A stretch of 8,375 nucleotides of DNA from Bacteroidota bacterium (GCA_024280815.1 JAJRPL010000026.1:1-8375); one strand, 5' to 3'; shown: positions 1-6,337, counted from the stretch's first letter. Notes: generated by a model not told the origin, from the sequence alone. A program made the numbers and translations.

Positions 1-20
1 GATGACATGTGATGACATGC
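1..20. repeat. Two tandem copies of a near-identical decamer
   Basis: GATGACATGT is followed directly by GATGACATGC. The window edge cuts off whatever lies to the left, so it may be part of a longer array or chance. Nothing else is recognisable in 1-110 apart from an inverted repeat. Confidence 0.4.
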
Positions 21-114
21 GTAATTTGTTATGTTATAGGAGGGAGTGCTAAGGGGTGAATGTGGTGATAATCTCAAGGTCTATAAAGATTATCTAGTGA
101 AAGTAAAGCAGTAT

Positions 115-139
115 AAAAATTTACTTTACGTAAATTTTT
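115..139 (-). terminator. AT-only hairpin at the end of the lyase gene
   Basis: A perfect 9-bp inverted repeat, AAAAATTTA and TAAATTTTT with a 7-nt loop, overlaps the last codons and stop codon of the lyase gene. On the minus strand the 3' arm ends in a run of U. It could be a weak intrinsic terminator for the lipoprotein-lyase unit, but it has almost no GC pairs. A second inverted repeat (GATAATCT/AGATTATC, 67-74 and 87-94) lies further downstream. Confidence 0.35.
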
Positions 140-1197
140 ATGTCTTTAAAACGTGTATTTGTATTGGATGTTGGAGCATAGGTTATATCACCACCATAAA
201 ATGTTGCGAAAAACATTTTATCGACGCTATAGGAACCATGATGTCCATCAGCAATGTATTTCATACCTCCAAAAGATGCAGCTAGTTGATTATTTATCCA
301 TACTTTCATAGTTCCATTATGTTTACCAGGTGTATTTGCCTTAATCGTTTGTCTAATCTTATACCATTTGTTTTTTGATAATTTGAGCATAGCATTACCG
401 TCCCTAGAGTTCAATGATGTTGCTGGCTTGCTCACAGAGAGGAATGGACCTGTTCCATATACTTTTTGCCCATAAGACCCAGACCTACCAGGATGATAAA
501 TATAAGATATAAGCCCTGGTTTTCCTTTTTCAACATGCCACATAAATCGAGCAGAAAAACCATTTGTCATTCTACCTTTACCAATATACTCTCCACCAGA
601 AGGGATACTACCACCAGCTAAACCAGGTAATTTTCCACCTTTTGTCCACTGGAAGTTATTTTCAAATTTTACAGAATATTCAAGTGTGACATCTTGAGGA
701 TTATTAATATCTTCTTTTGGTCTAATCTTTTCGGGTATAGAGATGATGGTTAGAAAACCTGTATAGGTTCGTATATCCGGATACTTACCTGTACCTATTT
801 GATTTTTTTTATATAAAACTCTAAGGACTTTTTCATTATTGTCTTCGACAATAGAAAGTGTTTCTCCAGGTCCAGTAGCACCAGCTATATCTACCTTAGT
901 ACCTTGAAAGCTTCCAAAATCCTTTTTTAACATATCCATTGTATATTGACCAATTTTATTATTGTTAAAATTTACTTCGTAAATCTTTTTCCCCAATGAA
1001 GAAGTGTTTTGTGTTTGTGTAGGAGTTGTTTGTGTAGTCGTAGAAGTTGGTTGTGTTTTTATGGGAGTTGTTTCTTCTGTGATAGTTGTAATCTCTTGGT
1101 CAGCCTTTTGTAAAGGTTCACCCTTTTTCATTACAAATGCCCCTTGAAGTATAAGCGTCATAGGTACAAGCGCTATTAATATTGTTTTTCTTATCAT
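121..1197 (-). CDS. Polysaccharide lyase family 14-like secreted/anchored protein
   Basis: Probably cleaves a uronic-acid polysaccharide (alginate or glucuronan type) by beta-elimination outside the cytoplasm. The 358-residue product starts with a basic, hydrophobic signal or anchor segment (about 1-23) without a lipobox cysteine. A Thr/Gln/Pro-rich linker follows (about 36-67), then a beta-rich catalytic domain (about 70-358). The domain shows the family signatures GGKLPGL (187-193), GFSARFMW (213-220), SYIYHP (231-236), NTPGKHNG (288-295) and FFATFYGG (329-336). K189, S215, R217, Y232 and Y234 fit, in order and approximate spacing, the Lys/Ser-x-Arg/Tyr-x-Tyr active-site set I recall for the Chlorella virus lyase vAL-1. 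The start at 1197 is supported by an AAAGGAA site just upstream on the minus strand. It lies 60 bp behind the lipoprotein gene in the same direction, so co-transcription from the riboswitch leader is likely. The family call is fairly firm; the substrate is not known. Confidence 0.75.
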   Translation of the reverse strand: MIRKTILIALVPMTLILQGAFVMKKGEPLQKADQEITTITEETTPIKTQPTSTTTQTTPTQTQNTSSLGKKIYEVNFNNNKIGQYTMDMLKKDFGSFQGTKVDIAGATGPGETLSIVEDNNEKVLRVLYKKNQIGTGKYPDIRTYTGFLTIISIPEKIRPKEDINNPQDVTLEYSVKFENNFQWTKGGKLPGLAGGSIPSGGEYIGKGRMTNGFSARFMWHVEKGKPGLISYIYHPGRSGSYGQKVYGTGPFLSVSKPATSLNSRDGNAMLKLSKNKWYKIRQTIKANTPGKHNGTMKVWINNQLAASFGGMKYIADGHHGSYSVDKMFFATFYGGDITYAPTSNTNTRFKDIKIYVK

Positions 1198-1257
1198 TTA
1201 AATTCCTTTTTTGTATAATATGTTAGTGTATCTTTAATTCTCTTATTTGTAAATGAG

Positions 1258-2385
1258 TTATTCTGCAACAACATCACCTGATTGTATAGCTGAAAGCATT
1301 ACTGGAAAGTTTGCACCATAACCTTCGTTATAATCGTAGGCAGAGAGTGAGAATTTTTCATTTGGAACAACATATACGCTGAATGCACCATTTTCATCAG
1401 TACTAAGATCTTGTGTTACCCAGTTTTTACCTTTGGCTTTAATTCTTACATTGGTCATTGGCTGATCATTTTCATTAACAATACGACCTTGATAGATACC
1501 CATTTCTGATTCAACAGGCTTACTTAGACTCCATGTGCCAGCATGAGAAATTTGACCATGATAGATTCCTTCCTCGTCTCTTTGAGCCATACCTTTTTCA
1601 ACCCAGACAGCTCTGTCGTAATCATAGTACCATAGTGGAATAACTTGATCTGTTGTCCCCGATACATTTTTAAGTTGAATAGTCATAGGTGCAGAAATAT
1701 TTAGTGGATTGTTGTCTTTATCCTTAAGTTCAACAACTGCAAATGTATAACTTACAAAGTTTACAATAATACCATTTGAGTCAATACCTTGATAGTTACC
1801 AGGTAAAGCATCTCTTCCTTTAGCACTGTTGGTATCTTTCTGATACCAGTATGTATTTATTTTACCTTTATACTTTTCTCCAGTTTCTTTGTTTGTATAA
1901 ACTGTAGTATCTGATATGCGTATATTATCTTTTTCTAAACCTTCATTTGAAGAGAAAGTTGATTTACTCCATGATGCATATGGATCTAATGAATACGCTA
2001 AATGATTATTTGTTTCTTCTTCTATAGCTATGATTTCACTGTTTTTATAGTAACCATCTTTATTAAAAGTGATAGGAGCTCTTTTTACAGATTTTATATT
2101 TGATAATTTATAAAAACCTTTTGAATCTGTTTCAACTGTACATCCAGAAACGCTTACTTCAACATTATTGATACCTTTATTTGTTTTACTGTCAACAACG
2201 TGTCCTTCATGAGTAGCAGAACCATATTGGCATGTTTCATATGTAGAACCAAGTATAATTTCTTCACCATCAGCGGTATAAGATCCATTTGCATTGTAAC
2301 TTGAACTACTACCACCACATGCCGTAATAAGTGTAGCTATAAGTCCAATGATAAATAGTTTCGTAAGTGTAGTATATTTGTTCAT
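1258..2385 (-). CDS. Surface lipoprotein with carboxypeptidase-regulatory-like domains
   Basis: The 375-residue product has a type II signal peptide: basic start, hydrophobic core 8-22 and lipobox I20-T-A-C23, followed by GGSSSS. It should therefore be lipid-anchored on the periplasmic side of a membrane or on the cell surface. Residues about 58-135 (GHVVDSKTNKGINNVEVSVSG) and about 297-370 (YQGRIVNENDQPMTNVRIKAKG) each look like a carboxypeptidase-regulatory-like beta-sandwich. The middle (about 150-290) holds an APMTIQL stretch, a PLWYYDYDRAVWVEKG stretch and a closing ISHAGTWSLSKP, a pattern seen in extracellular beta-rich proteins. No catalytic motif is visible, so a structural or carbohydrate/partner-binding role is more likely than an enzyme. 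The minus-strand start at 2385 follows AGGAA with suitable spacing. The gene is first downstream of the tandem riboswitch leader and precedes the lyase gene. The exact function is unknown. Confidence 0.85.
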   Translation of the reverse strand: MNKYTTLTKLFIIGLIATLITACGGSSSSYNANGSYTADGEEIILGSTYETCQYGSATHEGHVVDSKTNKGINNVEVSVSGCTVETDSKGFYKLSNIKSVKRAPITFNKDGYYKNSEIIAIEEETNNHLAYSLDPYASWSKSTFSSNEGLEKDNIRISDTTVYTNKETGEKYKGKINTYWYQKDTNSAKGRDALPGNYQGIDSNGIIVNFVSYTFAVVELKDKDNNPLNISAPMTIQLKNVSGTTDQVIPLWYYDYDRAVWVEKGMAQRDEEGIYHGQISHAGTWSLSKPVESEMGIYQGRIVNENDQPMTNVRIKAKGKNWVTQDLSTDENGAFSVYVVPNEKFSLSAYDYNEGYGANFPVMLSAIQSGDVVAE

Positions 2386-2386
2386 T

Positions 2387-2411
2387 CAATTTTCCTAGTA
2401 GGGAACTATTG
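2387..2411 (-). promoter_or_regulatory. Hairpin covering the lipoprotein ribosome binding site
   Basis: On the minus strand CAAT-AG-TTCC, a 6-nt loop and GGAA-A-ATTG can form an 8-bp stem with one small internal loop, ending one base before the ATG at 2385. The GGAA arm is part of the Shine-Dalgarno sequence, so the hairpin would hide it. This suggests translational control, possibly linked to the upstream riboswitches; the link is inferred. Confidence 0.4.
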
Positions 2412-2470
2412 AAGTTGTCAAATAAAAGTAAAGGAAGATAGCAAGAATATGAAGAATAAATCATCATAGG

Positions 2471-2500
2471 CAAAATAATAGTAATTACAATATTATTTTG
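2471..2500 (-). promoter_or_regulatory. Hairpin after gene-proximal aptamer, possible expression platform
   Basis: A perfect 10-bp inverted repeat, CAAAATAATA and TATTATTTTG, with a 10-nt spacer. On the minus strand the left arm begins with the last C of the aptamer, the same layout as the hairpin after the other copy. The arm overlaps the candidate P1 strand, so aptamer closure and this hairpin would exclude each other. No clean U tract follows, so it may act as an anti-P1 element or weak terminator. Confidence 0.4.
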
Positions 2501-2565
2501 GTAACCCGGCTGTCTCAAAATATGAGACCCGTGGCTTTCCGTCCTTGCTTTACAACAAGTTTGGC
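2500..2565 (-). promoter_or_regulatory. Cyclic di-GMP-I (GEMM-I) riboswitch aptamer, gene-proximal copy
   Basis: A second 66-nt aptamer, identical to the upstream copy at 57 of 66 positions. GCCAAAC is followed by a six-pair hairpin (2544-2549 with 2554-2559, including one G-U) and a GUAA tetraloop (2553-2550). Then come GGACGGAAAGCCACGGG, the GUCUC/GAGAC hairpin (2512-2516 with 2524-2528) and AGCCGGGUUACC. Most differences from the first copy fall in loops or keep pairing, as expected of a conserved RNA structure. The specificity guanine is kept. Its 3' end is 114 nt before the lipoprotein start codon, so it is the copy best placed to control that gene. The closing P1 stem is AT-rich and only tentatively placed (2569-2574 with 2491-2496). 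Confidence 0.9.
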
Positions 2566-2638
2566 AACATAACAATAGGTCTTTTTCTTTTTATGAAATT
2601 AAGATAAATTTTGAAAGTAAATTGAGGGGAAAAGAAAG

Positions 2639-2657
2639 CATCAAGTTTATATTGATG
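2639..2657 (-). terminator. Hairpin after upstream aptamer, possible terminator/expression platform
   Basis: On the minus strand CATCAA, a 7-nt loop and TTGATG form a 6-bp stem followed by the pyrimidine-rich CUUUCUUUU (2638-2630). The first paired base is the last C of the aptamer, so forming this hairpin would compete with closing the aptamer. The weak stem and interrupted U tract make termination uncertain. Confidence 0.4.
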
Positions 2658-2722
2658 GCAACCCGGCTGTCTCAGAGCATGAGACCCGTGGCTTTCCGTC
2701 CCCGATTCACAACGAGTTTGGC
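2657..2722 (-). promoter_or_regulatory. Cyclic di-GMP-I (GEMM-I) riboswitch aptamer, upstream copy
   Basis: On the minus strand the RNA begins GCCAAAC and forms a hairpin closed by 2701-2706/2711-2716 with a GUGA (GNRA) tetraloop at 2710-2707. It continues GGACGGAAAGCCACGGG, forms a second hairpin GUCUC/GAGAC (2669-2673 with 2681-2685), and ends AGCCGGGUUGCC. This order of parts is the c-di-GMP-I aptamer: a GNRA loop that docks in a receptor on the second hairpin, and conserved GACG-AAAGCC and GGGUURCC strands around the ligand. The guanine before CCAAAC corresponds to the specificity base G20, an adenine in cGAMP-responsive relatives, so c-di-GMP is the expected ligand. It is transcribed before the second copy and lies in the leader of the lipoprotein gene. 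Confidence 0.88.
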
Positions 2723-2825
2723 TTAGTTACATAATTTTATATGGCACTATAACATGGTTTAACTTAACAAAATATAAGAGTAACATAACTTAAGCAATAA
2801 GAGTTATTTTATATGTTAATATTTT

Positions 2826-2852
2826 ATTATATTCATAAGTAACTTATGTAAG
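2826..2852 (-). promoter_or_regulatory. Candidate promoter for the riboswitch-lipoprotein-lyase unit
   Basis: A perfect minus-strand TATAAT (2831-2826) lies upstream of both aptamers, with a poor -35-like CTTACA (2852-2847) at 15 bp. Transcription from here would give a leader of about 430 nt that contains both riboswitches. In an AT-rich intergenic region chance matches are likely; other minus-strand TATAAA-like boxes occur near 2806-2818. Confidence 0.4.
2834..2848. promoter_or_regulatory. 15-bp palindrome, operator-like
   Basis: CATAAGT-A-ACTTATG is a perfect 7-bp inverted repeat around one A. It sits in the spacer just upstream of the minus-strand TATAAT, where a bound dimeric regulator would affect the lyase-unit promoter. 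No regulator is encoded in the window, and AT-rich palindromes can arise by chance. Confidence 0.3.
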
Positions 2853-2920
2853 TGATAATTAAACCAACATTGTTTTATTAAGTCCAAGGGTGTTATTAAA
2901 AATTAAATATCTAATTATTT

Positions 2921-2959
2921 TTGACAAAAATTGACAAATACTGGTTATTATTTTAGAAA
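2921..2959 (+). promoter_or_regulatory. Candidate sigma-70 promoter for the wzx cluster
   Basis: Two consensus TTGACA hexamers lie 10 bp apart (2921-2926 and 2931-2936). The second has TAGAAA at 17 bp (2954-2959); the first has TATTAT at 19 bp (2946-2951). Either would start transcription about 40-50 bases before the flippase gene. It is the best plus-strand promoter signal in the intergenic region. Confidence 0.5.
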
Positions 2960-3007
2960 TAAATTAAGATGTCTCCTTGAGTACGGGATGATACTGAGAA
3001 ATGATAA

Positions 3008-3033
3008 ATGACACAAAAAAATGACACAAAAAA
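3008..3033 (+). repeat. Two tandem copies of a 13-bp unit over the wzx start codon
   Basis: The unit ATGACACAAAAAA occurs twice with no spacer (3008-3020, 3021-3033) and contains the start codon and an A6 run. Because 13 is not a multiple of three, only the first ATG is in the flippase frame; the second meets a stop after five codons. Loss of one unit would leave an ATG frame that also stops at once. A tiny overlapping frame starting at 3001 ends at 3024. Confidence 0.7.
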
Positions 3034-4276
3034 ATTAATTAATAATTTCATATCACTGTTTATAGTGCAAGGTGCAAACTTTATTGTACCTTTGATTACA
3101 TTTCCGTATATAGTACATGTGATTGGCATTGAGAAATTTGGTCTTTTAGCTTTTGCTACGGCATTTATAGCTTATCCTTTGTTACTTGTAACCTATGGTT
3201 TAGATTTATCAGGGGCAAGAGAAGTTGCATCCGCAAAAAATAGTAAACGTAGACTATCTATTGTACTTAGTTCAATTTTATTGGCTCGCTTGTTATTAAT
3301 CACCATAGCAGCATTAATAACCTTTTTAATTGTATTTAGTTTTGAACGTTTTTCTAAAGATTGGCTATTGTATGTGATTACTTTTGGGTCTATTATTGGG
3401 ACCATGACATTCCCTATTTGGTTTTTCCAAGGTATGGAAAAAATGAAATTTATAACTTATTTATCGATTGGATCACGATTACTTTATATGGTTGGATTAT
3501 TTATTTTCCTACAGAAAGAAGAAGATTATTTGTATGTACTACTATTAAACTTAATCACACTTTTTATGGTGGGAATTATATCGTTAGTTGTTATTAAAAG
3601 GGAATTTGGTATAAAGCTAATCTTTCCTCGGATAAAATATATTTTATTACAATTTGTGAAAGGTTGGCATTTGTTTATCTCTCATTTTGCAATCAACCTC
3701 TTTACAAGTTTCAATATGCTTGTTTTAGGTTTGGTTTCATCTGACCTTGTTGTTGGATACTATGCAATTGCAGAAAAAGTTGTCAAAATCATAGCATCAC
3801 TTTTCAATCCATTGAATCAGGCACTTTTCCCGCATGTCGTTCAGTTAGTGAAAAAGTCTAAAGAAAAAGGTAAACTTTTTGTGAATAAAATATCTATAGC
3901 TATATTGGGTATATCTATGTTCATATGGGGATTTTTTATTATTTTTTCAGAAAACATATTTGAACTTGTATTCGGTAAAGAGGCTATAAACTCTATTCCT
4001 ATTTTTAATATTCTCTCTATACTTATTGTTATTATGCCTTTAGCTGCATGGATGTATAATGTTATACTGATTTCATTTAAACTAGAAAAGTATTTTATTA
4101 AAATATTTTCTACTATTGCCATATTAAATGTAATTGTTATTGCATCTTTATTGCCTGGGTTTGATGAAAAAGTAAATGTGATTTCTTTTTCTTTAGTATT
4201 TAGTGAAGTGATTTCTTTATTGTTCGGTTTATATCTTTACAAAACAAAAGTTTTAACAAGTAGGACTTCAAAATGA
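3008..4276 (+). CDS. wzx: Wzx-type polysaccharide flippase
   Basis: Likely flips a lipid-linked oligosaccharide unit across the inner membrane (MOP superfamily, polysaccharide transporter family). The 422-residue product is almost wholly hydrophobic, with roughly 12 predicted membrane segments. The N-terminal signature is typical of Wzx/RfbX: FIVQGANFIVPLITFPYIV (18-36), then a GIEKFGLLAFA stretch (40-50) and YGLDLSGAREVA (63-74). Length is normal for the family. It is the first gene of a tightly packed plus-strand cluster; its TGA overlaps the next ATG by 4 bp. The start at 3008 has only a weak GAG-type ribosome site (about 2996) and sits on a 13-bp tandem repeat (see repeat entry), so initiation may be inefficient or variable. 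A promoter candidate lies at 2921-2959. The flippase call is strong; the transported glycan is unknown. Confidence 0.9.
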   Translation: MTQKNDTKKLINNFISLFIVQGANFIVPLITFPYIVHVIGIEKFGLLAFATAFIAYPLLLVTYGLDLSGAREVASAKNSKRRLSIVLSSILLARLLLITIAALITFLIVFSFERFSKDWLLYVITFGSIIGTMTFPIWFFQGMEKMKFITYLSIGSRLLYMVGLFIFLQKEEDYLYVLLLNLITLFMVGIISLVVIKREFGIKLIFPRIKYILLQFVKGWHLFISHFAINLFTSFNMLVLGLVSSDLVVGYYAIAEKVVKIIASLFNPLNQALFPHVVQLVKKSKEKGKLFVNKISIAILGISMFIWGFFIIFSENIFELVFGKEAINSIPIFNILSILIVIMPLAAWMYNVILISFKLEKYFIKIFSTIAILNVIVIASLLPGFDEKVNVISFSLVFSEVISLLFGLYLYKTKVLTSRTSK

Positions 4277-5478
4277 AAATTAATCTATATTCTATTTTTT
4301 TAATACTAATTTATCTTATTTCGTCTTCTATCTTTGGTCTTGTATCGTTTCCCGTGCAAAAGGAAGATTTGATTTTAGTTATATCTTTGCTTGTGATTGT
4401 TTTTTATGCAGAAGAAGTAAATAAAAGTTCTATTGAAGAAGATAGATATTTTCACTATTTCTTTTTATATAGTTTCTTTGCAGCTTTAGTAATGGCATAT
4501 TTGAATTTTGCACAACCTGTAGCTTATAGTATGAAAGCTGCACGGTTGTTTATTGTCTATTCTATTTTGCTTATAGCATTAAATATTTTGTTGAAAAATT
4601 TAAAATTTAATAAAATTTATGTATTTGTAGCTATATTATCGTTTATTATGATACTCATTAACTTTTATGTATATATTACGGGGGACACCTCTATATTAGG
4701 GGAAGATGCGATAGTACTTGAGCGACTTGGTCAAATTAGGATAGTGATAGGTACTTTTACTATTATTGTATTAATCTTATTTTCATATCACCATCTAAAA
4801 GTGAGTAAGTTATTTATCATTCCATTATTGGGATTATTATTAACTGTGATTGTTGTACACAAAACAAGATCAGCTCTTTTCCCTTTATTATTAATTATGA
4901 TACTACCTTTATTAAGAGTATATAAAGCTCAATTTTTTAAACTTTGGTTGTTATTTGCTGGCATTGTTTTAATATCATTTATGGTTTCAGGATATGAAAA
5001 ATCTATACTTTCTCCTGTAACTGATTTATTTATGTTACTTATAGAAGAATCTCAAACGGTTAAGACTTCAAATGTAAATATACGTGGTTTAGAACTGGCA
5101 TATTTTTGGGATTTTTTAGATGCAAAAAGTATGGTGTTTGGTTATGGAATGGAAAATATCACATTTAAAGTATTGTATGTTTCACACTATTATCTTTCAG
5201 ATATTGGAATATTTAACATTTTTTATTTACATGGTATTATTGGATTAATTTTATTTATATTAATGCATTGGAGACTTTATCGTGTCTCTAAACGATCAAA
5301 TAGTGCTATGCACTTAACAGGAAGAAGTTTAGTATATTTCCAAATAGTATCACCAAGTAGTGTATTCGTATATACTCCAGAATATATGTTTCTATTCTTT
5401 GTAATTTACATTTTAGTTAAAAATAGCAATGATAAAATGCAACGTGAATTACAAATAAAGGAAGAACTATATGAATAA
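4273..5478 (+). CDS. Wzy/O-antigen polymerase- or ligase-like membrane protein
   Basis: Probably polymerises lipid-linked repeat units in the periplasm (Wzy role). A WaaL-like ligase is the main alternative because the two share one fold. The 401-residue product has about 10-12 hydrophobic segments and one large hydrophilic loop (about 240-310). Features typical of the O-antigen polymerase/ligase family are VVHKTRSAL (194-202), an arginine opening the loop motif NIRGLELAYFWDFL (269-282, R271), FGYGM (289-293) and SDIGIFNIFYLHGIIG (309-324). Such arginines are thought to contact the polyprenyl-diphosphate glycan. The start codon overlaps the flippase stop (ATGA) and has AGGA at 4262-4265. Its 3' end overlaps the next gene by 8 bp. 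Direct coupling to a Wzx gene favours the polymerase reading, but sequence divergence in this family prevents a firm symbol. Confidence 0.75.
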   Translation: MKINLYSIFLILIYLISSSIFGLVSFPVQKEDLILVISLLVIVFYAEEVNKSSIEEDRYFHYFFLYSFFAALVMAYLNFAQPVAYSMKAARLFIVYSILLIALNILLKNLKFNKIYVFVAILSFIMILINFYVYITGDTSILGEDAIVLERLGQIRIVIGTFTIIVLILFSYHHLKVSKLFIIPLLGLLLTVIVVHKTRSALFPLLLIMILPLLRVYKAQFFKLWLLFAGIVLISFMVSGYEKSILSPVTDLFMLLIEESQTVKTSNVNIRGLELAYFWDFLDAKSMVFGYGMENITFKVLYVSHYYLSDIGIFNIFYLHGIIGLILFILMHWRLYRVSKRSNSAMHLTGRSLVYFQIVSPSSVFVYTPEYMFLFFVIYILVKNSNDKMQRELQIKEELYE

Positions 5479-6337
5479 AGTATTTATTATGATTGTAAAC
5501 TATAAATCAGAAGAGGTTATAGGTAATGCGTTGAAGTCTTTTGATGAAGAAACTATTGAAATAGAAACTGTGATTTTAGACAATGGATCAACAGATGAAT
5601 CATATACTGCACTTAGAAAAGCTGTAGGTGAAGATATAGATATCATACGTACCGAAGATAATTTAGGTTATTCTGCAGGAGCAAATTATCTGGTGAATTA
5701 TGTTAAAAGTAATTATGAGCATGTTGAGTACCTTTTCTTTTTTAATCCAGATGCTATTGCTACAAAAAATATGATTGCTTCACTTTATGAAACACTCTCA
5801 ACAAATGAATCAGCAGTAGCAGTTTCTCCACTCATATTAGATATGAAAGACAATAAATGGTTTTCAGGAACAGAAATAGATTGGAATAAATGTGCTATTA
5901 ATAATAATCCAAATGTTGAAAACGCAGATGAAATTAGAGAAATAGATACTTTTAATGGCTGTGCTGTATTAATGGATGCAAAAGCTTTTTTTGAAGTGGG
6001 TATGTTCAATGAAGATCTTTTTATTTATTATGATGAGCCTTTTCTATCGATGGAGTTTTTAAAAAAAGGATATAAGTCATTTTATAATCCTAAAACAGTT
6101 GTATACCATCATATATCTTATTCATCAAGTCCACACAGTATATTTAAAACGTATTTAATGACAAAGAACCATATTCATTTTTTTAAAAAATATGGAAAAT
6201 CAAAATCATTTTTATGTCCATATTACAATCCATTAAGAATGCAAGTCTTTTTCTTAAAACGATTTATGTTTAGTAATATTTACCATAGTTTTAAGGGCAT
6301 GTATCATGAGTTTATAGGTAAGAAAGGTGCACCATGA
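5471..6337 (+). CDS. Family 2 glycosyltransferase, rhamnosyltransferase (WbbL)-like
   Basis: A cytosolic or membrane-associated GT-A enzyme that would add one sugar from a nucleotide donor to the growing lipid-linked unit. The 288-residue product starts with the GT2 strand FIMIVNYKSEE (5-15), then VILDNGSTDES (34-44), the NLGYSAGAN loop (64-72) common in the rhamnosyltransferase subgroup, and FFNPDA (90-95), where the Asn-Pro-Asp replaces a DxD metal site as is usual in WbbL-like proteins. IYYDEPFLSMEFLKKGY (185-201) holds the likely catalytic acidic pair D188/E189. The C-terminal part is basic and aromatic, suggesting membrane contact. AAAGGAAG at 5457-5464 precedes the start, which lies inside the end of the upstream gene. 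rmlA and an rmlB-like gene downstream make dTDP-rhamnose a plausible donor, but this is inferred from context. Confidence 0.88.
   Translation: MNKVFIMIVNYKSEEVIGNALKSFDEETIEIETVILDNGSTDESYTALRKAVGEDIDIIRTEDNLGYSAGANYLVNYVKSNYEHVEYLFFFNPDAIATKNMIASLYETLSTNESAVAVSPLILDMKDNKWFSGTEIDWNKCAINNNPNVENADEIREIDTFNGCAVLMDAKAFFEVGMFNEDLFIYYDEPFLSMEFLKKGYKSFYNPKTVVYHHISYSSSPHSIFKTYLMTKNHIHFFKKYGKSKSFLCPYYNPLRMQVFFLKRFMFSNIYHSFKGMYHEFIGKKGAP

Larger units (their letters stand above)
2386..3007. other. 622-bp divergent intergenic regulatory region
   Basis: No credible protein gene lies here. From left to right it holds the lipoprotein ribosome-site hairpin, the two c-di-GMP-I aptamers with their hairpins, an AT-rich stretch (about 2723-2920) with the palindrome and minus-strand -10 box, and the plus-strand promoter candidate. 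An inverted repeat ATAACT/AGTTAT (2785-2790, 2802-2807) is also present but weak. The region serves two divergent units. Confidence 0.85.

Noticed and set aside
46..285. Plus-strand open frame of 79 codons near the left edge
   Set aside because: It runs antisense through the end of the well-supported lyase gene and shows no domain; its Cys-rich composition looks like a shadow.
2309..2575. Minus-strand open frame of 88 codons in the intergenic region
   Set aside because: It overlaps the lipoprotein signal peptide in another frame and runs through a riboswitch aptamer; its composition is not protein-like.
2500..2722. Pair of near-identical repeats read as a CRISPR or mobile-element repeat
   Set aside because: Only two copies, 91 nt apart, with substitutions that fit an RNA fold and known GEMM motifs; no cas genes or transposase are present.
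2500..2722. cGAMP-specific (GEMM-Ib) reading of the riboswitches
   Set aside because: The specificity position is G in both copies, whereas cGAMP-responsive variants carry A there.
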